A stretch of 64,000 nt of DNA, taken from assembly GCA_947172415.1 (NCBI GenBank), contig OX359189.1:5098501-5162500 (forward strand), written 5' to 3'. This DNA is from Chondrosia reniformis (taxonomy: Eukaryota; Porifera; Demospongiae; Chondrillida; Chondrillidae). The translations under genes and the position numbers were made by a program. A model generated the notes under the pieces. It was not told the DNA's origin, searched no databases, and worked only from the letters and a program-made list of their open reading frames with translations. Of this stretch, positions 31,401 through 43,043 are shown one piece after another (within the stretch, counting starts at the first letter, position 1; each line of letters starts with the position of its first letter).

Positions 31401-34400
31401 TACACTTCAGAGCATGATCTCTAAAAGCAGTGAACGAAACCCAACCAAATGGGACAAGCAGCTTCCCCTATTGCTGTTTGCGTATCGTTCTGTTGTGCAA
31501 GAATCTACTAAGGAAAGCCCATTCTTTCTTGCTTTATGGTCGGGACCCCAGGCTACCCACGGAAACCTCGTTGGATCCTACATCTGCTGCCTCTTTAGTC
31601 GATGTTGGTGACTATCATAGTGAATTATTAGCCACTATTACAGAAGCTAGGGAGTTAACATTGGAAAGCATCAAGCAAGCTCAAGAGAAACAACGATCAT
31701 TCTATGACCGACTTTCACACAAATGAAAGAGTCATGGTGTTTATACCGAGTGAGACAACTGGCAAGAACCGTAAGTTTGCTAGGCCCTATCATGGACCGT
31801 ATTGTATCATTACTATTACTCCTACAAATGATGAGATACAGTTAATAGAACGACCCCTGGAGCCTACCATATTTGTAGCAATAGACAGACTTAGGAGATG
31901 CTATCCAGAACAGACAGACCAATGTTGGACAGGACATAAGAAGAGAAGGATTCCAGCTACTAGTAACAAACCCACTGAGGAATCTCGCCCTGCAACACAA
32001 CCTCTTTGGAGTCGGGATGGTCCATGTCCCGTGCCAAGGAAGCCAATGGCCAGAAGCATTGACTTACTTGTATTGCTATGTTAATTATTATCTTCATCTT
32101 TTGTCTGAGTGATTTTTATTTCTATAGATCCCTCGAGGATGAGGTGACCCTTCAGAGGGGGAAATGTAACTACGTAACCTTATTAATTAATTAGTTGTGG
32201 TTTATGTGACATATAAAAATGAGTCTTAGTTAAATTAGACTGTTTTTTTGGTCAGCTCTGTTATATAGTTGCTGTTGTTATTAAAAGTTACACAAGTGTC
32301 TGCACCTGTTTGCGACCGTTCTCACTCACGTTTGTCCTTCTTTGTAATGCTATGTTCGGTTTTCACTCACCTTGGATTGCTGAACGACAGGGCTGGTGTT
32401 ACATATATGTAACGATTTTCTTCTACTAAAGACTCACAAATTGCCCTCCTTACACTTAAAACTTATTCGAGAGCTTTACACAAAGGTTTTGGAAACCCAA
32501 CACCCATAATGTTATAGTTAGAAAAGCTAATATGTGGTTGATTTGTTTAGTAAAACTTAAATGCCTTATAAATGTGTTACTAAAAAGCAACTGTACAATG
32601 AAAAGTCAATTTGAGATGTAACGAGGGGCACAATTTTGCAAGAGGTTCCTATCTACACACAGTATTGCAAAGTGTCTTCCTATGTATACAACGATTTTAC
32701 TAAAATTAATATATGTTTGATTTTTGCTTATGTATGTTTACTATTTTTGAGTTAATTGTCATGTATGTACACGCATAATTTCTATTTTCTCCATGCAGGA
32801 GCTTTCCTCCAGCTCTGCACTAAATGCCAAACCACAACAACCTTGTGTGATATCAGAAAGTGTTTTTAATTCATCTTTAAAATCTTCTGTAGTAAGCAGT
32901 GATATCCCTGATAGTGCTTCAACATCCTTGAAGGACTCTAGCAGAGGTGTAAGCCCAGCTGGTGATCAAAAATTTGTACTCCCAAGCACTTGGAGACCAA
33001 CAGTTATGTATTCCATTAAAGGGAAAGATGAGACCGAGCAACGAAAGCGCCTTACCCCTGATGTACATAATGCTGTTGTTCGTGACCTTGTTTCAACAAT
33101 GTATGCACATATGAATCACCCAAACAAAGACTTCTGCACTAAGGTTGCCAAACAGTTGGTACAGAAATACCATTATATGAAAGATGTAGGAAGTAATGTT
33201 TCAGGATATGTGAGTTTAGTTTTCCTTCTTTTAATTCTGTTTGTTTATTCATAGCAATTAATAGATTGTATTTGTTTTTGTGTTTATGTACAGGGATCGT
33301 GGGAAAAGAAACTCATAGAAAGAATACATAATGTAGCAAAAAATAAGAAACATGAAGTAAGTGAATTGTCTTTACCTTCAGCAAAACGTGGGCGCCCAAA
33401 AATCACAAAATCTCTTGCTGACCGTTATCCACCTGTACCTTTATCCAGTGAAGACAGTGAACAGGAAGAAATTGCACTTGGAAAAGAAATGGAGAAAGAG
33501 AAACCAAGAAAAGAAGTTGTTATCTGACTACTGAAACAAACCTTTAGCATACGAAGACATAACATTTTAACTGCCTTTGATGTATCCATTGTAGACTTGT
33601 CTAAGAGATACAAAGCATTGTTGCTGCCATATGGAGTAAGTTTTCTGCATGAAGGTCAGGTATATATATATGTGTTTGATAATATTTTTACCTTACTTAT
33701 TGTTCTATACAGTTAGAACAGGAAATTGATTTGATTTTAAAGAAAAAGGATGTTGTTAAAGGTGGTATAAGAAGACTGGAAAAGAAAGTGGGCACCAGCT
33801 ATTGTTAGCTATGCTAAAACGTTAAAGGGCAAAGCTGCTAGATATAGAACTGAAGTTCTTGAAAGGAAATTTTCAAGTAAAGCAACTCCACTACTCAATC
33901 AATATGTAGTTGTATATATTAAACCTTAATTTTTTGTCATGCAGGTGATGAAGAGGAAGAAGAGAAAAAAGCCCTCAGTCTGTTGGTGTTGTGCTTAGTC
34001 AAAGGGTATAAGGATGAAAATTTGTGTCTTATATTTGAAGCACATCAGGTGCATTTTTAACATTATTATGTGTACAAGTTTATGTGCACTTTGATATATG
34101 TATTCTGCAAAATTTTGCAGAAAAGTGAAGGTTTGGATGCTATTGCGGGTAATGCTGATACGCCATCTCCTATAATTATCGATGTTGAAGACATCGATAA
34201 CATTTACACCTATTATTTGATAATTGAAAAGAAGGTATGGGTTTCAGGTATTTTGAGATTCAGTAAAGCTCTGATGTTATGGTGCTCAGTCCACTATATC
34301 TTTAATCTGGAGTATCAGAAGACCATTAGTGAAGTAAGTGGCTTTGTTTATTCAGGAGTTTGTTTTTGGTCTTCCAGCTGTTACCATAAAAAAGAGTTCT

Positions 34401-34607
34401 ACTTATCTGACAGTTAGCAGCAACATTCAAGGTTTTACAGCAGCTTAGGTTTCTGGCTATAACTGTTTTAACTTTTTTAGCTTTTGCTTCTTTTTCTTTT
34501 TTTCTTATGCTTATTCCATGCAGAATGCTGTATTGCCATGTATGTGTATGGATGCTTTTAATGATAGTGCATCTGCATATTTTAGACTCAACCATCTGCA
34601 ATGGTGA
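25486..34607 (+). CDS. SAM-domain gene (SAMD3-like), eight exons, host of gypsy 1
   Basis: Exons: 25486 or 25528-25615, 25730-25866, 32799-33209, 33294-33635, 33713-33876, 33945-34048, 34121-34333 and 34524-34607 (TGA). Exons 1-2 join in phase to form a SAM domain (LFLRDKGIHES ... NEIDGAAFLELTVDEL ... GFVKKIYRLI), a protein-interaction module. Exons 3-8 encode a linker, RDLVSTMYAHMNHP, GSWEKKLIERIHNVAK, LLKQTFSIRRHNILTAF, KKALSLLVLCLV and SKALMLWCSVHYIFNLEY, in the order I recall for SAMD3-like proteins. Phases agree at four of the five 3' joins. Oddities: TAA at 25864 in exon 2, TGA at 33525-33527, and a 1-nt shift near 33788. Alternative donor GTAAGT at 33357. The exon 2-3 join is unresolved, and a 6.5 kb provirus lies in that intron. 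Probably a recently decayed or rarely spliced member of a multigene family. Confidence 0.65.
25923..26171 (+). repeat. 5' LTR of gypsy 1
   Basis: Begins TGTAACTATTGC and ends GGCTGGTGTTACA. ATATAAAAATGAGTC may hold a TATA box. The downstream ATTGGCAACCCTGGGCAG is in the position of a primer-binding site (contains TGG). Confidence 0.85.
26290..28100 (+). pseudogene. Gypsy 1 gag remnant
   Basis: ATG near 26314 opens a Glu/Gln-rich coiled-coil (26350-26745), broken by one TAA at 26497. A second block (27117-27677) is the capsid-like retro-gag region (DRWVDQFEERARLVGW ... YSATVSALKSWF). Around 27876-27920 is a CCHC zinc knuckle, CRICHCFGHIA-stop-FC, whose stop falls within the knuckle (probably from an Arg codon). 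Several frame changes separate the blocks. The long N-terminal coiled coil is unusual for simple gypsy gags. Confidence 0.65.
28100..32090 (+). pseudogene. Gypsy 1 pol remnant (PR-RT-RH-IN)
   Basis: Aspartic protease with DTGS at about 28200. RT from 28980, with PFGLCN and YLDDIL near 29535. RNase H starts at FILETDASGVGLGAVLSQ (29960). Integrase zinc domain at 30890-31060; core Asp block SDRGANF near 31280 and LVEKFN near 31385, then a C-terminal domain to about 31900. Breaks: a 1-nt loss in an A run near 29215, TGA for Trp at 29876, further shifts near 30230, 30940 and 31590. A 17-bp inverted copy disturbs the first catalytic Asp region of integrase. Not active. Confidence 0.8.
31136..31175. 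repeat. 17-bp perfect inverted repeat inside gypsy 1 integrase
   Basis: CACTTAGTGAGGTAGTC (31136-31152) and its exact inverse (31159-31175) are separated by 6 nt. The right arm is the normal integrase coding sequence (DYLTKW); the left arm replaces what should precede it. Confidence 0.85.
32165..32403 (+). repeat. 3' LTR of gypsy 1
   Basis: TGTAACTACGTAACC ... GGCTGGTGTTACA. It differs from the 5' LTR by scattered substitutions and the missing 9-nt insertion. Confidence 0.85.
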
Positions 34608-35150
34608 ATGGATTTAGCATAAAACAGTAATGATTCAACAAAATATAAATATAATTACCATATACATTCAGCTATGGCTATATATACTAATAAACATGTT
34701 TACAATGATCATAATAAATAGTTGTTTTAACCAAAGTTTAATGTAAACATAATACTAATTTAATTTGGTAAAAATGACCTCATTTTTATGTGGTCAAAGT
34801 AACATTTAATAGGGTCAGTACAGTTTCATAAAAAATAACCTTTAAAAAAGGTTAAAATAACTAAGTATTTTTTCAGTGTACTGGTGTTGCACTCTGATTA
34901 TTTAGCTCCTTGAGTGGTGTTCTACTGACCCCAGAGTGGCTTTCTTTCAGGAATATCAAGGCCACTGCAACTTCAGTCCAAATTGTTTCCAGAATTTGAA
35001 CTTGCTGGTGAGTTGTTGCCTAACCAGTGGGTCTTAAAATATAAGGAAAAGGATGAATAATAAATTAAAGCAGTGCCTGTATACAATCATGCCGCCCGAT
35101 TATCATTAATATTCGTTATATACACCTTTGTTGGCTTCGCAGTTTTCTTT
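34608..35150. other. AT-rich stretch downstream of the SAM-domain gene
   Basis: 34610-34880 is AT-rich 3' flank. At 34950-35005 a possible exon (after TTTCTTTCAG, before GTGAGT) reads ISRPLQLQSKLFPEFELA, with no family match. Confidence 0.3.
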
Positions 35151-35790
35151 TTTCTTTCAGGCTTGGACTTTTTCGACACTGACGGTTTTTTAGGGCGAGT
35201 ATAATCGAGAAGATCGATGATCCTTCCACAATACCGGTGGCTATTCAACTTTACCATGATCTCGGCTCCTTATTGAATGTCCTGCCGCTTTCCTACAACG
35301 TGCTTAACATTGACATGATGTGTCTTCCCCTATCCATTCGGTTCTCTTGGCATCTTCAAAAGAACGATGTTTCTACTGTGAACGTACTTGTACACAAGGA
35401 CAAAAAAGGCCAAGGCCTTATATATATATGTCATATGATGTCCCTTGTATTATATATGCTCATAGAGAGTGTTGATTGGGTGTTCATTTGCAGCTATCAA
35501 TATAGCATAGGGACAGTTGTCATGATTGGCATAGATGAGAATGATCTGCCTGAATATCTATAAATTAAGGATATGTGGCAGTCGAGAATTGAAAATGCAG
35601 ATTATTTAAAGTTAATTTTGAGAAAAACGAGATTGAAGTTAACTTTGAAGTGCGTGATTTTGTGTCAGGACTATGTGATCGTGTTGGCTACTATCGTTTA
35701 CAAACACTAGCTGCTAGGGAGAATCAGTATTGACAGGTGGTACAGGGGGGCTATGGTACTGAAGGACAGTCTGTGACCGTAATAGAAGTA
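35150..35790 (+). pseudogene. Coding-like fragments, unknown product
   Basis: After TTTCTTTCAG near 35160 one frame reads GLDFFDTDGFLGR, then another (35205-35563) IIEKIDDPSTIPVAIQLYHD, SLLNVLPLSYNVLNIDM and IRFSWHLQKNDV, and 35600-35780 adds more scraps in changing frames. Residue composition is protein-like over 350 bp but no family is recognised. Frameshifts suggest a decayed gene. Confidence 0.3.
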
Positions 35791-37890
35791 ATCATCAACA
35801 CCCAAGGGTATTCGAGAGAGGGAATATAATATAGTATACTTTTAAAGCCACAACCAATGTAGTTTAGCACACATTAACAGTTAGAACTAAATACCTTAAT
35901 ATATTATATTTCCAGTTTTAAGTCTTTACAATGTGATTATTTCTTTCTAACACTGAATCCAACAATCCAAATTAATTGACTGGTCTTGTGCTAAGAAAAA
36001 TAGTTACTTTCAAGGGACAAATCCGCATATGCACATGATTGCTTTAAGTATTAGATTACAATTGTGCAGTAGAAAAGTAATTAACTTTCATACTTAGCTG
36101 ATAAGAAACCGACACACCTAAAGACGAACATAAGATTAAAGGTCTTCTCTATCACGGTAGATTCAATTTTGCATTTGTCTAAAATGCCCAATATACAATT
36201 GGTATAGCTAGCTATAATCTTTGGATGAAACACTGAAATGGTGAGTCACAAGCACATTCAACACCACTCACCTTGTAACAACATACCAGAATTAGTATTC
36301 TAATGCATCATACTGCCATCATCTTCCACCCGTTGGTCATAATTGCGACAAGGATAGTGCAGATTGTAGTGACTTCTGTACGTTTTCTGAGATACATCCT
36401 GAAGACAGTGTTCTCTATAGACATACTTGATTCTTTTGGGTACTTTCTGTGATCCAGCATGGTGGTCTCCATCATCACAGGCATCATTGAGAAGGCTGAC
36501 GTCTATCATTTTGTGGAGTTGCACGTAGTCCTAATTTTAGCCATTATTTTTAAAAAGATATCTGCAATTTAAAAGTATCCAGATAATGAAGCTACATGAT
36601 AAAAAGAGCGAGCTGGTTCAAAACGCAGCAACTTGCAGCTGTTACTGGTCTGCCTATCTGGTCTTGTAGTTTAAACTTGACTCCTTTAGAAAATGGTTGC
36701 AGTGATGAAATGTTTTCCATTGTGAACTGTGGAACAGATGATCAGCCTTTAAATTACGAACAGTACCACACATTGGAAGAGAAGAGAGCAAAGCCATTCC
36801 ACAATAGATAAATACTGCGTACTAACAGCTGAGAATCTGAGCCAGAGGATGGAGTGCAAGAGGCAGAGCTCGTCAGCAAGCATCATCATATCATTCTCAA
36901 GCTGATCAATCACGCTAAGAAGAAAGCTCGAGTAGTGAAGAGTAAAAGGAAAGGCAAGGCCAAAAAGAAACCTACTGCACATTAGTTGTCTATCTGAAAT
37001 TTTGCTCAACTTTAGAAATATTATTAGATAACGGTTTCTTGTTTTTCACTATGCCATTCAGTTTCAAAGGCCACTTTAGTGGCTTGGAAACATTTTTCGG
37101 CGAGGGTATTGATTTCAAAGGAAAGGCAAGCCTTTACTCGAATAGGTATTGTCATTTTTGAAGATTCCCAGCAGCACAGGTAAAGATTTTAATGAAAACG
37201 TTTGTTTCTAGGCTGTTATTGTGCTGTTTCATTATTTGTATTCAATCCATTCAGATTCACTGCTTGGTAAAGTATAAAATATCCGTAGTACAAGTTGGGA
37301 CCAATGTGATATTTTCACTGCTATCGAAAAAACGAGCCTTCTTCTGGGTAAGCTAGTGAAGCGTGTTGCCTTGCTTGAGAAAAAACGTCGAGCTAAAAAA
37401 CGACCAGTGCAAAAAACTCATTTGCAAAGAAAAATACAGATATTCCTTTGGCTGGGAGTGTAAGTATATTTTCTCTCTATACCTCATATATTTTCTAATT
37501 TTGTATCTACTCGGCCATAAAAATTGTTGTCCTTTAGCAGCATTTATATATTCTCCTGGTTTCTCTATAAGTATAAATTGTTTAGTGTATTTGATTCAGG
37601 GTAAGTTATTGCTATCGATATCAACTTCAAATGTAAGTGTAATCATTTTCTTTTCTTCATGACAGGATTACTTTCAAAACCGAACCAGGCCTCTTGAAGC
37701 CATCTAGTCAGAGAGGTGAAGGCACATAATCCTCAGTTTCTGATTATTCGTGCTTAAGGTTGTTCTATCTTTATCTTATTCATTATTTCGTAACCCTTTA
37801 TTATCTGATACCGACATTTTTGGTTGAAGAAACAGTGTTGGTTAAACCAGGACCCACTGTATATATATATGTATATGTATATAATTATAT
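35791..37890. other. Mostly non-coding, weak ORFs
   Basis: The minus ORF 36524-36300 (HKMIDVSLLNDACDDGDHH) and the plus ORF 36596-36811, followed by a basic stretch (KKKARVVKSKRKGKAKKK near 36920-36975), are protein-like but unsupported by splice or family evidence. A short Lys/Arg-rich helix (LVKRVALLEKKRRAKKR) occurs at 37350-37405. The rest is AT-rich, with (TA)n at 37857-37885. Confidence 0.3.
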
Positions 37891-38040
37891 AATTTGTGAC
37901 AAAGTAGTAGTGGAGGGGAGCAGAGCCTTGGAAGGGGATCACTACCCATCCAGTGTGTGCATGGTGACACTGTCCATTACCCAAGGGCCAAGGTGTGGCT
38001 AACGATCAGGAGGCTAGATGAGGAGGTTTAGGTAGTAGCC

Positions 38041-38984
38041 ATGCCTAGGTTGCCAGTAGCGGTCCTGCTAGGGAGGGACGTTTTGGGGTATAGTGGGATT
38101 GTACCAGAGTACCAGAGTCTAGTGGTCATGACCCGCAGCAAGAGCAAGATGGCTCCAAGTGAGCAGGAGGCCGAGGATGGCCAGGGTGACACTCTGGTGC
38201 CCGAGAGCCCTCAGGCTACAGGTGGGTATGGGAAAGGTACTCCAGATGATGTTGTTCTTGTCCCTGAGTTAGGTGGGGTAGGTGACGCCGTGACTGAGCC
38301 AGAGAAAAATGAGGAGACTGTATTTCCCAAGGTCAAGGCTGAAACTGAGGAAGGACCGCCCAAGGAGCAGACTCCCAGACTGCTGAAGGGAGGAGGGGTG
38401 GCTGTTGACCTGTCAGATAGTTCAATGGCTGCTGACTTCCAACAGGAGCAGAAGGAGGATCCCAGCCTGACCAACGTGAGGGCCATGGTGGGAGAAGTGG
38501 GCTCACGAGACAGAGTTCACTTTATTCTTGAGAAGGGATTCATTTTTCGAGTGTGGAGGCCAAAAAGGGGCAATGTTGGGAGTTGTAAGGAGCTGTCAAC
38601 AGTTGGTCTTGCCCAAGAAATACCGGCAAGTTGTTCTACAGCTAGCCCATGATATACCCATGAGTGGGCACCTTGGAATCACCAAGAACAAGGACCGGAT
38701 CCTCCAGAGATACTATTGGCCAAGAGTCTTCCAGGATGAGGCTGCTTACTGTAGGCCTTGTCCAGTTTGCTAAAGGTCTGGAACTAGGAAATTGCTTAGG
38801 GCCCCTCTGAGTCCAATACCCCTGGTAGAGAGACCTTTCCAGAGGATAGCAATGGATCTGATTGGGCATCTCCCCAAGACGGCACGAGGGAGCCGCTTCA
38901 TCCTAGTGATCTGTGACTATGCCACCAGGTATCCAGAGGCTGTGCCTCTGTCCTCCACAGAGGCCAGCCTCATTGCCAGGGAGC
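38041..38984 (+). pseudogene. Gypsy 2 protease end and integrase N-terminal half
   Basis: LPVAVLLGRDVLGY is the end of the retroviral-type protease. An acidic linker (SEQEAEDGQGDT...) precedes the integrase HHCC zinc domain (AHDIPMSGHLG ... YCRPCPVC, 38650-38773). After a TAA the core begins AMDLIGHLPKTARGSRFILV, with the first catalytic Asp, and YATRYPEAVPL. The frame changes near 38530-38600 and stops at 38772. The coding sequence is cut at IAREL by the gypsy 3 insertion and resumes at 43237. Confidence 0.75.
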
Positions 38985-39172
38985 TGTACTATTATTCGAC
39001 GATAGTCCGCAAAAAGAATGACAGTTCACACGAGTCTCAATTAATTATCTCTACAATGACCTTACAATAAAAATACCAAAAACTATTGTTCTCTCAGGAA
39101 GTTATGTCATCCCTATATTTAACTATCACTAAATAATAAACAGCTAGCTATGCAGTTCTAGATCACGCCACA
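38985..39172 (-). repeat. 3' LTR of gypsy 3
   Basis: 188 bp, TG...CA ends (plus-strand reading TGTACTATTATTCG ... GATCACGCCACA). It carries the TATATTTAAC and AATAAA signals expected of a short LTR. Confidence 0.9.
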
Positions 39173-39183
39173 TCTCCCTTTCT

Positions 39184-41335
39184 TCAGTAATTGAGGCGAT
39201 CAGGAGGGCCAACAAAAGTTCCTGTGCGAGAACGGGTATTGTGGCTTGGTGTTTCTTGAGTTTGTGGGCTGTCGTCATTTTGTGTGTTGACTTCTGCTCT
39301 CGCGTTTGTATAAAAGCGGTTTCTTCTTACTTGTCCAGTAGGGGTTTCGACAAGGTAAGACCTAGGAGCAATATCTCGCTGTATCACACGTCCTGGCACC
39401 TGTTTATCATTGTTGCGCACCCATACTGCCTGTTCATCAGACAACGGATCTGAGGATCTTGTGCGATGTTGAACATCATAGTTGTCTTTTTGCTTCTTCT
39501 TAAATTGGATATCTTTAAACTTGAAAGAATTCAGATATGACCACTGAGGTACTAGATTGAGTGTAGGTTGAGGAATGTCAGTGCACAACTTCCTTCCCAT
39601 GAATATATAATTCCGCTGGACTAAGTCCACACCAGGGGAAAGGTGTTGTCCTATAGCTAAGTAGAGCTATGTAAGGGTCAGCTGACTTATCTAACAGGGA
39701 TTTGACCGTCTTCACTGATCTCTCTGCTAACCCGTTGCTTTGAGGGTAATGTGGGCTGCTTGTGATGTGCTGAAATCCATATTGATCAGCAAATTCTTGC
39801 ATTTCTTTAGAACTGTATTGTGGACCATTGTCTGAAACAAGGACAGCAGGGATTCCATGTCGTGAAAATAAAGCCTTGAGACTAGCAATGACCTCCTTGG
39901 ATGTAGTTTCGTTCATCTTTTGAACTTCAATGTATCTTGAAAAGTAATCTACAACAAGTGGGTAAACTTTTCCGTGAAGCTCAAAGAGATCTGTGCCTAT
40001 TTTCTCCCATGGAAATTTAGGTAATGGGGACAAAATCATGGGTTCCCTATGAGGTGTAGCAGCTGCTATACAAGTAGGACAAGCTTTGATGTAATCTTCC
40101 ACCTGCCGAGATACCCCTGGCCACCAAACTGATGAATTAACACGGAGGCGACATTTTTGAATGCCTTGGTGACCACAATGAATCTTATCTAAGATCTGTT
40201 TTTGCATGATTTTGGGAATCACCATGCGTCCCCCATAAAGAAGATTGTCAGAAAGGGTAAGGGCATTTCGCTCTGGCCAAAACCTGAAGGTTTCCCCATT
40301 TAATCAATCACGACTAGGCCATCCATTTTTGCAAAAGGTAATCAGTTGAGAACAGGTTTTATCTGCATGTTGGGCCTCCTTGTATGTCTCCAATGTAGAC
40401 TTTTTTGCTGGTAGGAAAGATGTCATTGACTCCATAAAAGATTTTGTTTTTATAGCTTCTTCATTGTCCTTTTCATCTGCTGCTGAAACAGGAGCCCGTG
40501 ATAGAGTGTCTGCTGTGCATAAATGTTTTCCAGGTACATGACTAACTGTGTAGGCAAATCTAGCTAGCCTCAGTCTGAAGCGAAGAACTCTAGGTGGCAA
40601 TGTATCCAGGTCCTTCTTGTTCAAAATTGGCATCAAGGGCTTGTGGTCAGTCTCCAGTTGGATATGTTTTCCTAAGATGTAGGTGGCAAATTTCTCAAAG
40701 GCCCAGGTGACAGCTAAAGCTTCCTTTTCGATCTATGCATATCGCCTCTCCACTTCCGATAAAGATCTGGAAGCATAAGAAATTGGCTTCCATTCATTCT
40801 GCTTTGATTGCTACATCAATACAGCTCCAATACCATATGTAGAGGCATCTGCACTTATCTTAGTTGGTGCCTCTGGATTGTAGATAGCTAACACTGTAGG
40901 TTTAATTAGCTCCTTTTTTAGTCTTTCAAACGCTATTTCTTGAGCAGAATCCCACATCCACATCTTCTTATTACTGAGGATTTCATGGAGTGGTTGACTC
41001 AGCTCCGCCACCTTGGGTGTAAATTTACTCAGCTGGTTGACCATGCCTAAGAATCTCCTCAACTCTATGGTGGTCTTGGGTTGTTTCGTCTGTATTATTG
41101 CAGTGGTCTTGTGAGGGTCTTGAGAGATGCCCTTTTCATCAATCACATGACCAAGGAAATTAATGTGTTTTTTGTTAAACTCACACTTTTCCTGGTTAAG
41201 TGTTGCTCCAGCAGCTGTAATTTTTTGGAGTACCGCATGTAGCCTTTTATCATGCTCCTCTTGGTTGCCCCCAAAGATCAGTATGTCATCCATGTGGCAT
41301 AATACTCCTTCCTGTCCTTCCAGAATTTGATTCAT
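39184..41335 (-). pseudogene. Gypsy 3 pol, 3' part (RT end, RNase H, integrase)
   Basis: It continues from the 5' pol block after a frameshift near 41360. RT palm CHMDDILIFGGNQEEH has the DD pair (usual YxDD replaced by HMDD), then thumb FLGHVIDEKGI. RNase H begins KISADASTYGIGAVLM, and DHKPLMPIL lies near 40640. Integrase: HHCC (KIHCGHQGIQKCRLRV ... CPTCIA), Asp blocks GTDLFELHGKVYPLV and VSDNGPQYSSK, and SNGLAERSVK with the catalytic Glu. The C-terminus has a GPY/F-less basic domain ending near 39184. In-frame stops occur at about 40811, 40736 and 40304. Close to K02A2.6/Mag-type pol by its motifs (family memory). Confidence 0.85.
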
Positions 41336-41360
41336 CTGCTTCTGGAAGTGTTCTGGGGCG

Positions 41361-43027
41361 CTACTGATCCCAAAAGGTAGCCTGTTGAACTGGTATCTCC
41401 CAAAAGGGTGTTATGAACGTAGTAAGATGGCATGAATTTTTACCTAGGGGTACCTGCCGGAATCCTGAGTTGGCATCAAGCTTGCTGAAGATCGTTGCTC
41501 CTGTCAGTTTAGCCAGGGTGTCTTCCACTTTAGGTAAGGGGTGTACCTCCCTTAAAACACTTTCATTCAGTGGACGGAAATCAACACAGAAGCGAATAGC
41601 TCCTGATTTTTTGGGAACAACTACCATCCCTGCACACCATTCTGTTGGTTCATTGACTTTGGCAATGACTCCAAGTGCTTCCCTTCGTTGAAGCTCTGTT
41701 TGGACCCTTTTTAGCATAGGCAATGGGACATTTCTTGGAGTAAAAAGAGCAAATGGCTTAGCATCTGGTTTCAACTTGATTTCGTATTCGTTGGGAAATG
41801 TACCTAGCCCATTGAACAGGACTGGGTATTGCTCTGGAATGGATTTTTCCCCCATACTATCAGCTTGGGCCAGCAATTGCAATGCTTGAATGGCAGGTAA
41901 GCATAACAGGTTGTGCTGTAACTGTGCCATTACATATACAGGTTGTTGACAGGACTTACCTTTGTGGGTCAAAGTGCATGTTACCTGACCTAGAACATCT
42001 AAGGCTTTCCTGTCAGAACCACACAAAACTTTGTTGGAGGTATCTAACTGTCCAACATTAAGCTCTTCCCAGGTTTTTCTTGAGATGGCTGTCACTTCTG
42101 CTCCAGTGTCCATTTTGAAGTGGACTTTTTTCCCTTGTACTCGTATAGTTTTGGTCCATGCATTGGTTTGTTTGGATAAGACGGCATCAAGGTATGCAAA
42201 ATCATTATATTCCTCCGAGTTTTCTTGTGGCTGCCCATTAGCAGCAGTAACATCTCCAATGGTCCTTGCAGTGAAGCATTGGGATTTGTAGTGGCCTTTC
42301 TTTTTGCAAGAATGACAAATTACATCCTTTGCAAGGCACTGATTGCGAGGATGTGCTCCTTTTCCACATCTAGTACATTTGTTTGCTGCTGTACTTTTTG
42401 GCCTCCTCAGAAATCTGTTTTGCTGCTTCTTGGCTTCCTTGTGGTCCTGTGAGCGCTGAATATATTCAAGGGTTTTCTTCTCCTTGAAATCGTTCTTCAG
42501 TAATGCTTGCTGTTCGTGTACAGCCTCTCTTTGGCGAATAATTTTTTTCATGCTATCGAGCGTGAGTTCTGCGTCCATTTGTAAAAGTTCTGACAAGGTT
42601 GAGTCACGAATGCCTATGACCAGACGATCTCGGATCATTTCTTTCCTAAGGTCTCCGTACGCACAGTCTTCTGCCAGTTCATAGAGGCAGGTAATGAATT
42701 GTTCGGCTGATTCTCCGTCAATTTGGATCCTCCTATTGAACCGTGCATGTTCAAATATGGTTTTTTACGGACCTTGAAAAACGTGTCAAATTGAGCTATT
42801 ACTCGACCGTACACCTTCTTATCGTCGGACGAAATATTCGTAGAGACTAAAACGTCTTCGGCATCTTCTCCGAGACAGTAAAGGAAGGCAGAAACTAGAC
42901 GTTCCTCAGCTTCTTTAGACAAACCCGACGCCAAACGATATAGCTCGAAGCGACGTTTCCACTTCGGCCAGTCATCTGGGTTGTTGAAGTTGAATGCCTC
43001 CGGGGGGTGCAGCTGTATAGTAGCCAT
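41361..43027 (-). pseudogene. Gypsy 3 gag and pol 5' part
   Basis: ATG at 43027 starts gag (FNFNNPDDWPKWKRRFELY). A 1-nt change in an A run near 42760 shifts into the frame that continues gag (RRIQIDGESAEQFI, then MIRDRLVIGIRD at 42638). Two zinc knuckles follow (CTRCGKGAHPRNQC and CHSCKKKGHYKSQC), then protease VHFKMDTGAEVTAI and RT fingers to FCVDFRPLNESVLREVHPLP. A second frameshift near 41375-41400 (TPFWEIPVQQ instead of the TPFG... consensus) ends this frame. Only two shifts in 1.7 kb. Confidence 0.85.
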
Positions 43028-43043
43028 CCGACTTCTGACACCA

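Larger units (their letters stand above)
25923..32403 (+). mobile_element. Ty3/gypsy LTR retrotransposon 1, full length
   Basis: Both LTRs are present (25923-26171 and 32165-32403; TG...CA), a purine tract CAGAGGGGGAAA lies before the 3' LTR, and gag-PR-RT-RH-IN follow in canonical gypsy order. The 5' LTR has a 9-nt insertion (TTGCATATG region) absent from the 3' LTR. Flanks are (TA)n, so the duplication (TATA) is only suggestive. It stands in sense orientation within an intron of the SAM-domain gene. No env-like ORF. Confidence 0.85.

Noticed and set aside
25923-32403. Endogenous retrovirus with envelope
   Set aside because: No env-like ORF with signal peptide or membrane anchor lies between integrase and the 3' LTR; domain order is that of a plain Ty3/gypsy retrotransposon.
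41413-42684. Several plus-strand ORFs of 66-92 aa
   Set aside because: Antisense to gypsy 3 gag-pol, with composition reflecting the coding strand.
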